From contig NZ_JONK01000015.1 in NCBI RefSeq assembly GCF_000711885.1, forward strand, positions 1 to 64,000: 64,000 bases of DNA, given 5' to 3'. Each line of letters opens with the position of its first letter. The stretch's first letter is position 1. Under the pieces are notes generated by a model. That model saw only the letters and a list, made by a program, of their open reading frames with translations, had not been told where the DNA came from and did no database searches. The translations under genes and the position numbers were made by a program. Source of the DNA: Chromobacterium haemolyticum DSM 19808 (GTDB lineage: Bacteria; Pseudomonadota; Gammaproteobacteria; Burkholderiales; Chromobacteriaceae). Shown here one piece after another: positions 27,156 to 35,840 of the stretch.

Positions 27156-28193
27156 TCACCAACGCGACAGATGGTCCTCGGTCACGCCCAGCAAGTCGCT
27201 TACCACATGGACGGCGCCGCTGTCCGGATCCTGGATCTGGCCGTTGAAGCGGCCGATGGGCTGCACATAGCGGCTGGCGGCGATCAGCAGGTTCTTGTCT
27301 TCGCGCCGCGCGCCCTCCGGGGCGAAGTTCAGGTCCAGCAAGCCGTTGTCGCTGCGTATGCGCCAGCCTTGCAGCGGGTCGTCCGGTTGGTAATCGAAGC
27401 TTACGGGTCCCAGCCGGATCAGCTTGCTTCGCAACCAGGCGGCGTTCTCGGTGTCGCCCATATAGCCTTGCTGCAGATTGAAACCCAGTTCCAGAGAATG
27501 CGCACTGGCCCAGCGCCAGCGGGTTTCCCGCGCCAGCAGGCCGTTGGAGTAGTCCAGCGACGCTACCGCTCCGTCCAGGGAATAGCGCCGGTCTTGGCAG
27601 TCGGCGAAGCCGCTGATTCTGAGGCCGCCGCTTTTATGGGTGGAATGGGCCAGCCAGTTGGCCGGCGCAATCACCGCCAGTACCGGCGGCATGTCGGCCA
27701 ATTGGATATGCGCGGCCACTTTCAACTGAGGGGAGTCCACCGCCAGCTCCAGCCGTTCGCCGTCGCGGCGAAAACTCAGGCGGCAGCGGCCGGCCTGGAA
27801 GGCGGCGTCGCCGAAGGCGCGGTCTTCTATTTGCGTGGAGAAACCCGGCAGGCCGTTGGCGCTGGCGGCGGCGATGACCTCGCCGCTCTTGCGGTCGAAC
27901 AGATAGGCGAAGGCGGTGCCGGTCCAGCCGACGTCGACGATGGCGACGCCGATGAAAAAGGCCGGATGGGCGATGGCCGCGTATTGCCAGCGTTTGTGGT
28001 GCAGCCGGCGTGTCAGCCGTTGATAGGGCGTGGTTTTCAGCGCGCGCCAGTCCAGCCGGTCAATGATGCCCTGATATACGCCGAAGGCGGGAATGCCGCG
28101 TTCGTGCACCAGTTGTCTGGGGGCGGGCGGGAGTCGAGTCGAGGACATGGCGCTGGATGGCCGGGCCGGCGCCGCGGCTGGAAATAGGTTCAT
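27156..28193 (-). CDS. DUF2804 domain protein
   Basis: This 345-residue protein matches the DUF2804 family: a beta-rich fold with WQYAAIAHPAFFIGVAIVDV (about 69-88), the YSNGLLARETRWRW segment and WRIRSDNGLLDLNFAPEGAR near the end. No enzymatic role is established. There is no clear signal peptide. The start at 28193 has AAGG upstream; Met16 is an alternative. The gene stands alone between MITE copy 6 and the divergent bigR operon. Confidence 0.8.
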   Translation of the reverse strand: MNLFPAAAPARPSSAMSSTRLPPAPRQLVHERGIPAFGVYQGIIDRLDWRALKTTPYQRLTRRLHHKRWQYAAIAHPAFFIGVAIVDVGWTGTAFAYLFDRKSGEVIAAASANGLPGFSTQIEDRAFGDAAFQAGRCRLSFRRDGERLELAVDSPQLKVAAHIQLADMPPVLAVIAPANWLAHSTHKSGGLRISGFADCQDRRYSLDGAVASLDYSNGLLARETRWRWASAHSLELGFNLQQGYMGDTENAAWLRSKLIRLGPVSFDYQPDDPLQGWRIRSDNGLLDLNFAPEGARREDKNLLIAASRYVQPIGRFNGQIQDPDSGAVHVVSDLLGVTEDHLSRW

Positions 28194-28286
28194 GGCCTTG
28201 AGTCTACAACAGTTTTTCCCAGCGCGATGGTGACTGATAGGCCATGTGGCGGCGCGTGGGCCGTGTGGCGCGGCGGTAACAGTTAG

Positions 28287-28317
28287 TTGATTTACATTAT
28301 ATTATAAAACATAATGT
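28287..28317 (+). promoter_or_regulatory. bigR operon promoter with overlapping palindromic operator
   Basis: TTGATT (28287-28292) and CATAAT (28310-28315) have 17-bp spacing. An inverted repeat ACATTAT (28294-28300) / ATAATGT (28311-28317) overlaps the spacer and the -10 box. The arrangement fits autorepression by the downstream ArsR-type regulator. Confidence 0.75.
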
Positions 28318-28352
28318 TTGCGACGCCGGATGCCGGCGGCGGGAGAACGAAT

Positions 28353-28670
28353 ATGGATTTGAACATGCTGCGCGCCAATGCCGGCCGCGCCGCCTTGTTG
28401 TTGAAGGGCCTGGCCAACGAGGACAGGCTGCTGTTGCTGTGCCAACTGGTGGACGGGGAAAAGTCGGTGTCGGAACTGGAGCGTTTGACCGGCATCCGAC
28501 AGCCCTCCTTGTCGCAGCAGTTGGGTGTGTTGCGCAATGAAGGCCTGGTGGCGACCCGGCGCGAAGGCAAATGGGTTTATTACAGCGTGGCCAGCGCTGA
28601 CGCCTTGGCTTTGCTGAACGCCTTGCACGCGCTGTTTTGCTCAGACCGGCCCGAGGGAGAGGCGCGATGA
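28353..28670 (+). CDS. bigR: ArsR-family persulfide-responsive repressor, BigR/SqrR type
   Basis: This 105-residue winged-helix repressor aligns by pattern with BigR/Sqr[19 protein letters not shown] (about 26-43), [16 protein letters not shown] (about 46-61) and NALHALFC (about 89-96). Cys30 and Cys96 match the pair that forms a tri- or disulfide with reactive sulfur. It probably represses its own operon and releases DNA under sulfide stress. GGGAGAA precedes the ATG at 28353. Its stop overlaps the next start (ATGA). Confidence 0.88.
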   Translation: MDLNMLRANAGRAALLLKGLANEDRLLLLCQLVDGEKSVSELERLTGIRQPSLSQQLGVLRNEGLVATRREGKWVYYSVASADALALLNALHALFCSDRPEGEAR

Positions 28671-29098
28671 CGGTGGATTGGGCGGCCTTCACGCCGTGGC
28701 CTGCTTTATTGGGCGGGGTATTGATCGGAGGGGCGGCGGGCTGGCTGGTCTTGCTGCATGGGCGCATCGCCGGCATCAGCGGCATGGCGGCCGGCCTGTT
28801 GGATGGGCGCGCGGACTGGCGCGCGCGGCTGGTTTTTCTCTTGGGCTTGATGGCGGCGCCGGCCTTGTGGCGTCTGGGCGTTGGGGAATGGCCCGCTGTC
28901 AGCGTGGAAGCCGGCGGCGTGCGCTTGTTGGTTGCCGGCTTGTTGGTGGGCATCGGCGCGCGCTTAGGCTCCGGCTGCACCAGCGGCCACGGTGTTTGCG
29001 GTCTGGCGCGGCAGTCGCCTCGTTCGCTGGCGGCGACGGCGGCTTTCATGCTTGCCGGTTTCGTTACGGCGGCGGTGCTCGGACATTGGGGTGCATGA
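28667..29098 (+). CDS. pmpA: YeeE/YedE-family sulfur transporter subunit (PmpA-like)
   Basis: This 143-residue membrane protein has about four helices and the family motif [20 protein letters not shown] (about 101-120). The conserved cysteine in GCTSGHG is thought to relay sulfur species in YeeE-type thiosulfate channels. PmpA/PmpB pairs occur with BigR and are implicated in moving sulfur-containing ions. It is coupled by ATGA overlaps to genes on both sides. Confidence 0.87.
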   Translation: MTVDWAAFTPWPALLGGVLIGGAAGWLVLLHGRIAGISGMAAGLLDGRADWRARLVFLLGLMAAPALWRLGVGEWPAVSVEAGGVRLLVAGLLVGIGARLGSGCTSGHGVCGLARQSPRSLAATAAFMLAGFVTAAVLGHWGA

Positions 29099-29529
29099 AG
29101 ATGACGGCGGAGTGGAAACGCTTATTGTCTATGGCGGGCGCGGGCCTGTTGTTCGGCCTGGGCTTGTTGTTGTCCGGCATGGGTAATCCAGCCAAGGTAT
29201 TGGCTTTTCTGGATCTGGGCGGCGCCTGGGATCCCAGCTTGGCGCTGGTGATGGCCGGAGCCGTCGCCATGGCCTGGCCGGCGTTCCGTCTGGCCGAGCG
29301 CCGCCCGCGCGCCTTGCTGGGCGAGCCGACGCAATTGCCGGCCAAGACGCCGCTGACGCGCCGCTTAATCGGCGGCAGCCTCTTGTTTGGCGTTGGTTGG
29401 GGATTGGCCGGCATCTGTCCGGGACCGGCCTTGCTGTTGGGCGGCATGGCGTTGCCGCAGAGCGCTTGGTTTTTGCCGGCGATGGCGGCCGGCCTGTGGC
29501 TGGCCGGACGATGGGAGCGGCGCGGATGA
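29095..29529 (+). CDS. pmpB: YeeE/YedE-family sulfur transporter subunit (PmpB-like)
   Basis: This 144-residue membrane protein with four helices is the second half of the split YeeE-type transporter. It shows [26 protein letters not shown] (about 24-49) and [16 protein letters not shown] (about 98-113), the counterpart of the Cys motif in PmpA. It should pair with PmpA in the inner membrane. The start overlaps the pmpA stop, and its stop overlaps the SulP start. Confidence 0.87.
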   Translation: MKMTAEWKRLLSMAGAGLLFGLGLLLSGMGNPAKVLAFLDLGGAWDPSLALVMAGAVAMAWPAFRLAERRPRALLGEPTQLPAKTPLTRRLIGGSLLFGVGWGLAGICPGPALLLGGMALPQSAWFLPAMAAGLWLAGRWERRG

Positions 29530-31250
29530 GGTTTGGGCTGCCGGGCTGGCTGCGCGGCTATCGGCGCGCCTATTTGCCGGGGGACCTGGGCGCGGGACTG
29601 GTGGTGACCTTGTTGCTGGCGCCGCAAGGTCTGGCTTATGCGCTGGTGGCCGGCTTGCCGGCGCAGGCGGGCCTGTACGCCAGCATCGCCCCCTTGCTGA
29701 TTTACGCATTGGCCGGGCGCAGCCACGCGCAGTCGGTGGGGCCGATGGCGATGACTTCCTTATTGGTGGCGGCCACGCTGACGCGGTTGGCCGAACCGGG
29801 CTCGGGCGATTATCTGGCGCTGGCCATCGGTCTGGCGCTGTTGTCCGGGGCGATGTTGGCGGCGCTTGGCCTGCTGCGGCTGGGTTTTATCGCCGATCTA
29901 TTGTCCGAGCCGGTGCTGGCGGCCTTCACTTCGGCGTCGGCCTTGCTGATTGTGCTGTCGCAATTGGGCCCCTTGCTGGGCGTGCAGGCCGGCGGCGCAT
30001 CCTTGCCGCAACTGTTGGCCGGGCTGTGGAAGGCGGTGGACGGGCTTAACCCGTTGGCGCTGCTGTTTGGCGCTGCGGCGCTGGCCATGCTGTTGTTGGC
30101 GCGTTGGTTGGGCGAGCCGTTGTTGCGCCGCTGCGGCCTGGGCGGGCCGTCGCGGCAGCTTTGGCTGCGTTTGGCGCCGCTGCTGGCGGTGTTGTTGGGC
30201 ATGGCGCTGGTGGCAGGCCTGGGTCTGCGATCCACCTTGCCGGTGGTGGGTGAGATTCCGCCGGGTCTGCCGGCCCCGACTTGGCCGGGCTTGAGTTTGG
30301 ATCAGTGGTCGCAGTTGGCGCTGCCGGCCTTTTTCATCGCTTTGATCAATTACGTGCAGAGCCTGGCGGTGGCCCAGGCGCTGGCGCAGCGCCGCGGAGA
30401 TGAAGTGGATCCGGACCGGGAGCTGCTGGCGCTGGGTCTGTGCAATATCGGCGCCGGGCTGTCCGGCGGTTTTCCGGTCACCGGCGGACTCACGCGTTCC
30501 ATGGTCAACGCGGAGGCCGGCGCCCAGACTCAACTGGCCTCGGTGGTGGCCGCCCTGGGCATCATGCTCTTGGCCAGCTTCGCCGCCGGCGCGCTGGCCT
30601 TGCTGCCGCTGGCGGTGCTGGCGGCGATGATCATCGCATCGGTCAGCGCCATGATACGTTTCGACAGCCTGAGGCTGGCCTGGCGAATCGACCGCGCCGA
30701 CGCGGCGGCCTTCGCGCTGACTTTCATTCTGGTGCTGTGGCTGGGAGTGGACTCCGGCATTGTTGCCGGCGTGCTGATGTCGCTGGCCGCCATGTTGTGG
30801 CGCAGCAGCCGGCCGCATATCGCCGAGCTGGGCCGGCTGCCGGGCAGCCATCATTTTCGCAACCGGCTGCGCTTTGCCGTCGAGAGCCTGCCCGGCGCGC
30901 TGTTTTTGCGCGTGGACGAGAGCCTGTTTTTCGGCAACGCCCGCCAGGTGCGGGGCGAGGTGTTGCGTCGGCTGGCCGCCCAGGCGGGAGCGACACGGCT
31001 GGTGTTGATCATGAGCGCGGTCAATCGCGTGGATACCAGCGCCTTGCTGATGCTGGCGCGGCTGGACGCCGAGCTGGCGGCGCGCGGCGTGACGCTGCAT
31101 CTGGCCGAGATCAAGGGGCCGGTGACGCAGCGCATGGAGAGCGGCGGCCTGCTGGCCGGCTTTGCCGGCCGCGTGCATTTGAGCGCGCAAGCGGCCTGGG
31201 AAGCGCTGGCCGCGCCGCGGCGGGGAGGCGGGGAAGCTCATACTCTTTGA
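29526..31250 (+). CDS. SulP-family anion transporter with C-terminal STAS domain
   Basis: This 574-residue protein has 10-14 membrane helices (about 15-420) and a cytoplasmic STAS domain (about 445-560, with VNRVDTSALLML). The SulP signature QGLAYALVAGLPAQAGLYAS lies near 37-56. SulP proteins carry sulfate, bicarbonate or dicarboxylates; the operon with bigR and pmpAB favours a sulfur oxyanion. No persulfide dioxygenase or sulfide:quinone reductase gene is in this operon. It ends the ATGA-coupled four-gene operon. Confidence 0.88.
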   Translation: MRFGLPGWLRGYRRAYLPGDLGAGLVVTLLLAPQGLAYALVAGLPAQAGLYASIAPLLIYALAGRSHAQSVGPMAMTSLLVAATLTRLAEPGSGDYLALAIGLALLSGAMLAALGLLRLGFIADLLSEPVLAAFTSASALLIVLSQLGPLLGVQAGGASLPQLLAGLWKAVDGLNPLALLFGAAALAMLLLARWLGEPLLRRCGLGGPSRQLWLRLAPLLAVLLGMALVAGLGLRSTLPVVGEIPPGLPAPTWPGLSLDQWSQLALPAFFIALINYVQSLAVAQALAQRRGDEVDPDRELLALGLCNIGAGLSGGFPVTGGLTRSMVNAEAGAQTQLASVVAALGIMLLASFAAGALALLPLAVLAAMIIASVSAMIRFDSLRLAWRIDRADAAAFALTFILVLWLGVDSGIVAGVLMSLAAMLWRSSRPHIAELGRLPGSHHFRNRLRFAVESLPGALFLRVDESLFFGNARQVRGEVLRRLAAQAGATRLVLIMSAVNRVDTSALLMLARLDAELAARGVTLHLAEIKGPVTQRMESGGLLAGFAGRVHLSAQAAWEALAAPRRGGGEAHTL

Positions 31251-31307
31251 CAGTTGATGTTGCGTCGCCTCATGCAACTTGGGGCGGATCATGGCTATCA
31301 TAGCCGG

Positions 31308-32744
31308 ATGACCAAACAGACCTTGCTGGCCGGCGTGCTGGCGCTGAGCTTGTTGCACCCGTCCGTCAGTTATGCCGATTTGCCCGATCTGGGCGAGGTG
31401 TCGGACGCCTCGCTAACGCTGGCGGATGAAAGCCGCATTGGCCGGCAGGCCTGGCGCGCGATGTTGGAGGCGGGAGACATCGTCGACGATCAGGAAGTCA
31501 ACGATTACCTCAACGACATCGGCGGCCGGCTCTCCAGCGGCGTCAAGCTGCCCGGCGTCAGTTTCACCTATTTCTGTGTCAACGACAGCGGCATCAACGC
31601 CTTTGCCATGCCAGGCGGCTATATCGGCATCAATATCGGCCTGTTGCTGGCGACCCAGAGCGAAGGCGAACTCGCCTCGGTGCTGGGGCATGAAACCGCC
31701 CACGTCGCCCAGCGCCACATTGCGCGGATGAAGGCGGCCAGCAGCGCCACCAGCCCCTTGCTATTATTGGGCACCATCATCGCCGCGGCGCTGGCGGCAA
31801 AGGCCGGCAGCGGCCAGGGCGCGATGGGCGTGGTTTCCGCCGGCATGGGCCTGTCGATTTCCAATCAGCTGGCGTTTTCGCGCGATTTCGAACGCGAAGC
31901 CGACCGTGTCGGCATGCAGTATATGAGCCAGGCCGGTTTCGACGTGCGCAGCATGCCGGCCTTTTTCCAGCGGCTGCAGCAGAACGAGCGTTACAGCGAC
32001 AATGCGGCGCTGGCCTTTCTGCGAACCCACCCGGTGACGCTGGAGCGCATCAGCGAAGCGGAAAACCGCGCCTTGGATTACCCGGTGAAGATGCGCGCGG
32101 ACAGCATCGACTACCTGCTGGTGCGGGAGAAGCTGCGCGCCGCGACGCTGACGCCGGACGAGGGGCTGCGCCACTACGAGGCGTCGTTGGACCGCGGCCT
32201 GTATCTGAACGAGGGCGCGCAGTGGTATGGCTTGGCTCAGGTCAAGCTGCGCCAGCGCGATATCGCCGGCGCGCGTCAGGCGCTGGCCAAGGCGCGGACC
32301 AAGCTGCCGGATCACCCGATGCTGAGGGGGCTGGAGGTGGCGATAGAGCGCGAACGCAAGGACTGGCCCGCCGCCCGCAACGCCGTGCGCGCCGCTTTGG
32401 CCCGTTTCCCGCAGAGCTTGTCGCTGCAACTGCTGGACATCGACGTCGCCGTCGCCAGCGGGGACAGCCAGGGGGCGCTGAGTCTGATCAAGACTCAGTT
32501 GAGCCGTCATCCGGACAACGCGGGCCTGTATCGGCGCCAGGCCAGTTTGTACGCCGACCGCGATCCGTTGCGTTATCACGCGGCGCTGGGCAACGCCTTC
32601 TATTATGAACAGCGTTATCAGCCGGCGATGGAGCAATTCCAACTGGCCAGCAAGGCCAAGGGAGACGACTTTTACCTGCGCTCCTCAATCGAAGCGCGCA
32701 TCCGCGAACTGGATAGGCTGGTCAGGGACGAGAGGAAGAAGTAA
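31308..32744 (+). CDS. bepA: Periplasmic M48 metalloprotease with TPR repeats, BepA family
   Basis: This 478-residue protein has a signal peptide (about 1-23). The M48 protease domain (about 40-270) carries HETAH zinc ligands at 128-132 and FEREADRVGMQ with the third ligand. C-terminal TPR helices (about 290-470) complete the BepA/YfgC layout. BepA degrades or helps assemble outer-membrane proteins such as LptD. The start at 31308 was chosen at the methionine before the signal peptide; upstream in-frame codons are not signal-like. Confidence 0.9.
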   Translation: MTKQTLLAGVLALSLLHPSVSYADLPDLGEVSDASLTLADESRIGRQAWRAMLEAGDIVDDQEVNDYLNDIGGRLSSGVKLPGVSFTYFCVNDSGINAFAMPGGYIGINIGLLLATQSEGELASVLGHETAHVAQRHIARMKAASSATSPLLLLGTIIAAALAAKAGSGQGAMGVVSAGMGLSISNQLAFSRDFEREADRVGMQYMSQAGFDVRSMPAFFQRLQQNERYSDNAALAFLRTHPVTLERISEAENRALDYPVKMRADSIDYLLVREKLRAATLTPDEGLRHYEASLDRGLYLNEGAQWYGLAQVKLRQRDIAGARQALAKARTKLPDHPMLRGLEVAIERERKDWPAARNAVRAALARFPQSLSLQLLDIDVAVASGDSQGALSLIKTQLSRHPDNAGLYRRQASLYADRDPLRYHAALGNAFYYEQRYQPAMEQFQLASKAKGDDFYLRSSIEARIRELDRLVRDERKK

Positions 32745-33056
32745 GCGCGCAACTGAAACGAATGTTTCAATTTACGACAGCAAATCGCAAAAAAACAACA
32801 TGGTGCGGCGCAATAACCGCTGTTTTACGCCCTTAAACAAGCGTTAGTACGCTTGACCTATTCCTTTGTGAAAGCGGGAAGACGTACACTTGCTCAAGAC
32901 ACGGCGCTCTTTTCGTAAATGAACATTTTTATTTGCGATTGCGTTCGTTTATAATCTGAAGCTAATAAATTGGTTCGAATCCGAGCCAATTGCAATAACG
33001 CGGGGCCGCGCAGTGCTACATACGGCCCCCGATCCACCTTGCTGTGAGGACCAGAG
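32745..33056 (+). promoter_or_regulatory. Upstream region of the pyruvate dehydrogenase operon
   Basis: No gene is supported. The region is AT-richer than average (32750-32990). TATAAT at 32950-32955 is a consensus -10 box about 100 bp before aceE, but the matching -35 (about TTTTAT) is weak, which suggests an activator or a repressor-controlled promoter. A small stem TGAAACGAATGTTTCA lies at 32754-32769. Confidence 0.55.
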
Positions 33057-35720
33057 ATGGCTGCAACTTTCCCTGACGATATCGATCCGTTGGAAACCCA
33101 GGAATGGACTGAAGCGCTGGAGTCGGTGCTGGACGCCGAAGGCCCGGAGCGCGCGCATTACCTGTTGGAGAAACTGGTCGAGCGCACCCGCCGCCGCGGC
33201 GCCCATCTGCCGTTTGACGCCACCACCGCATACCAGAACAGCATTCCGCTCGGCAAAGAAGCCAAGTCGCCGGGCAACCACGAGCTGGAGCACCGCATTC
33301 GCTCGATCAATCGCTGGAACGCCGCCGCTTTGGTGCTGCGCGCCGGCAAGAAGGACTTGGAGCTGGGCGGCCACATCGCCTCCTTCCAATCCTCCGCCAC
33401 TCTGTACGATGTGGGTTTCAACCATTTCTGGCGCGCTCAGAACGATGAGCAAGACGGCGATCTGATCTACTTCCAGGGCCATATTTCCCCGGGCGTGTAC
33501 GCACGCGCCTTCATGGAAGGCCGCCTATCCGCGGAGCAGCTGGACAGCTTCCGTCAGGAAGTGGACGGCAACGGTCTGTCCTCTTACCCGCACCCGTGGC
33601 TGATGAAGGACTTCTGGCAGTTTCCGACCGTCTCGATGGGCCTGGGCCCCTTGATGGCCATCTACCAGGCCCGCTTCCTCAAGTATCTGGAAAGCCGCGG
33701 TCTGGCCAAGACTCCGGGTCGCAAAGTGTGGTGTTTCTGCGGCGACGGCGAGATGGACGAGCCGGAATCCCTGGGCGCGATTTCGATGGCGTCCCGTGAA
33801 GGCCTGGACAACCTGATCTTCGTGATCAACTGCAACCTGCAGCGTCTGGACGGCCCGGTGCGCGGCAACGGCAAGATCATCCAGGAACTGGAAGGCGATT
33901 TCCGCGGTTCCGGCTGGAACGTCCTGAAAGTGATCTGGGGCTCGCGTTGGGATCCGCTGCTGGCGATGGATACCAAGGGCTTGCTGAAGAAGCGCATGGA
34001 CGAGTGCGTGGACGGCGATTACCAGACCTTCAAATCCAAGGACGGCGCTTACGTTCGCGAACACTTCTTCGGCAAATACCCGGAGCTGCGCGAAATGGTC
34101 GCCAATATGTCCGACGACGAGATCTGGGCGCTGAACCGCGGCGGCCATGATCCGCACAAGGTGTACGCCGCTTACCACGAGGCGTCCAATAACGCCAACG
34201 GCCGTCCGACCGTGATCCTGGCCAAGACCATCAAGGGTTACGGCATGGGCGCGTCCGGCGAAGCCAAGAATATCGCGCACCAGGCCAAGAAAATGGATCT
34301 GGATTCGCTGCGCAAATTCCGCGATCGCTTCGGCATTCCGGTGTCCGACGAAGAGCTGCCGAACGTGCCGTACTATCTGCCGGCCGAAGACAGCCCGGAA
34401 ATGAAGTACATGCGTGAACGCCGCGCAGCGCTGGGCGGCTACCTGCCGGCGCGCAAGCCGGTGACCACCCCGCTGCAAACGCCGGAACTGTCCGTGTTCG
34501 ACGCGCAGCTGCAAGCGTCCGGCGATCGCGAGTTCTCCACCACGATGGCCTTCGTCCGCATGCTGGGCACCATCATGAAGGACAAGAACATTGGTCAGCG
34601 CGTGGTTCCGATCGTGCCGGACGAATCCCGTACCTTCGGCATGGAAGGCATGTTCCGCCAGTACGGCATCTGGTCCACCCAGGGTCAGAACTACGTGCCG
34701 CAGGATCATGACCAGCTGATGTTCTACAAGGAATCCAAGGACGGCCAGATTCTGCAGGAAGGCATCAACGAGCCGGGCGCGATGGCCGACTGGATCGCCG
34801 CGGCGACCAGCTACGCCAACAGCAGCCAGCCGATGATTCCGTTCTACATCTACTACTCGATGTTCGGCTTCCAGCGCATCGGCGATCTGGCCTGGGCCGC
34901 CGGCGACATGCGCGCCCGCGGTTTCCTGCTAGGCGGCACCGCCGGCCGCACCACGTTGAACGGCGAGGGCCTGCAGCACGAAGACGGTCACAGCCACATC
35001 CAGGCCGGCTTGATTCCGAACTGCATCAGCTACGACCCGACCTTCGCTTATGAGCTGGCGGTGATTGTGCAGGACGGCCTGCGCCGCATGTACGCCGAGC
35101 AGGAAGACGTCTTCTACTACCTGACCCTGATGAACGAAAACTACGTTCATCCGGCCATGCCGGCGGGCGCGGAAGAGGGCATCCTGAAGGGCATGTACCT
35201 GCTGCAGGACGGCGGCGACGCCAAGGTTAAAGTGCAGCTGATGGGCTCCGGCACCATCCTGCGCGAAGTGATGGCCGCGGCCGACTTGCTGAAGGCTGAT
35301 TTCGGCATCGGCGCCGACATCTGGAGCGTGACCTCCTTCAACCAGCTGCGCCGCGACGGCATGGAAGCCGAGCGTCACAACCTGCTGAACCCGACCGCCG
35401 AAGCGCGCGCCTCCTACGTGGCGCAGCAACTGTCCGGCCGTCAAGGTCCGGTCGTGGCCGCAACCGACTACATCCGCAACTACGCCGATCAGATCCGCGA
35501 ATACGTTCCGGGCCGTTACGTGGTGCTGGGCACCGACGGCTTCGGTCGCTCCGACAGCCGCGCCAACCTGCGCTCCTTCTTCGAGGTGGATCGCTACCAC
35601 GTGGCTCTGGCGGCGCTGTCCGCTCTGGCGCGCGACGGCAAGATCGAAGCATCCAAGGTGGCCGAGGCGATCGCCAAGTACGGCATCAAGACCGACAAGC
35701 TGCCTAGCTGGAAAGTGTAA
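33057..35720 (+). CDS. aceE: Pyruvate dehydrogenase E1 component, homodimeric type
   Basis: AceE decarboxylates pyruvate with thiamine diphosphate and loads acetyl groups onto the lipoyl arms of E2. It has 887 residues, standard for the homodimeric E1 of proteobacteria. It shows the TPP-binding motif GDGEMDEPESLGAI (about 230-243) and conserved GRTTLNGEGLQHEDGHSH. It is the first gene of aceE-aceF-lpdA. A GC hairpin (35734-35753) follows within the operon. Confidence 0.98.
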   Translation: MAATFPDDIDPLETQEWTEALESVLDAEGPERAHYLLEKLVERTRRRGAHLPFDATTAYQNSIPLGKEAKSPGNHELEHRIRSINRWNAAALVLRAGKKDLELGGHIASFQSSATLYDVGFNHFWRAQNDEQDGDLIYFQGHISPGVYARAFMEGRLSAEQLDSFRQEVDGNGLSSYPHPWLMKDFWQFPTVSMGLGPLMAIYQARFLKYLESRGLAKTPGRKVWCFCGDGEMDEPESLGAISMASREGLDNLIFVINCNLQRLDGPVRGNGKIIQELEGDFRGSGWNVLKVIWGSRWDPLLAMDTKGLLKKRMDECVDGDYQTFKSKDGAYVREHFFGKYPELREMVANMSDDEIWALNRGGHDPHKVYAAYHEASNNANGRPTVILAKTIKGYGMGASGEAKNIAHQAKKMDLDSLRKFRDRFGIPVSDEELPNVPYYLPAEDSPEMKYMRERRAALGGYLPARKPVTTPLQTPELSVFDAQLQASGDREFSTTMAFVRMLGTIMKDKNIGQRVVPIVPDESRTFGMEGMFRQYGIWSTQGQNYVPQDHDQLMFYKESKDGQILQEGINEPGAMADWIAAATSYANSSQPMIPFYIYYSMFGFQRIGDLAWAAGDMRARGFLLGGTAGRTTLNGEGLQHEDGHSHIQAGLIPNCISYDPTFAYELAVIVQDGLRRMYAEQEDVFYYLTLMNENYVHPAMPAGAEEGILKGMYLLQDGGDAKVKVQLMGSGTILREVMAAADLLKADFGIGADIWSVTSFNQLRRDGMEAERHNLLNPTAEARASYVAQQLSGRQGPVVAATDYIRNYADQIREYVPGRYVVLGTDGFGRSDSRANLRSFFEVDRYHVALAALSALARDGKIEASKVAEAIAKYGIKTDKLPSWKV

Positions 35721-35733
35721 TCGCAAAGCGGAA

Positions 35734-35753
35734 GCCCCGGTTCAGGCCGGGGC
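35734..35753 (+). other. Intercistronic GC hairpin after aceE
   Basis: The stem GCCCCGG / CCGGGGC lies 13 bp after the aceE stop. No T tract follows, so it more likely protects the mRNA or modulates read-through than terminates. Confidence 0.6.
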
Positions 35754-35770
35754 CTTCCGCCTTTGCATGG

Positions 35771-35840
35771 CAAGCGAATCTGTAGCGGATATCCGGCGGC
35801 AGGCCCCGAAAGGGGCTTCCGCCTTACGAATGGAAAGCTC
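35771..35840 (+). promoter_or_regulatory. Structured leader of aceF, duplicated before lpdA
   Basis: About 70 bp before the aceF start matches the DNA just before lpdA (37530-37598): CAAGCGAA, ATATC-GGCGG and GGGCTTCCGCCTTACG are shared, then ATGGAAA and the start codon. Each copy can fold a hairpin with outer arms GGCGG/CCGCC (35795-35823 here). The leader probably travelled with the lipoyl-domain duplication. Confidence 0.65.
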
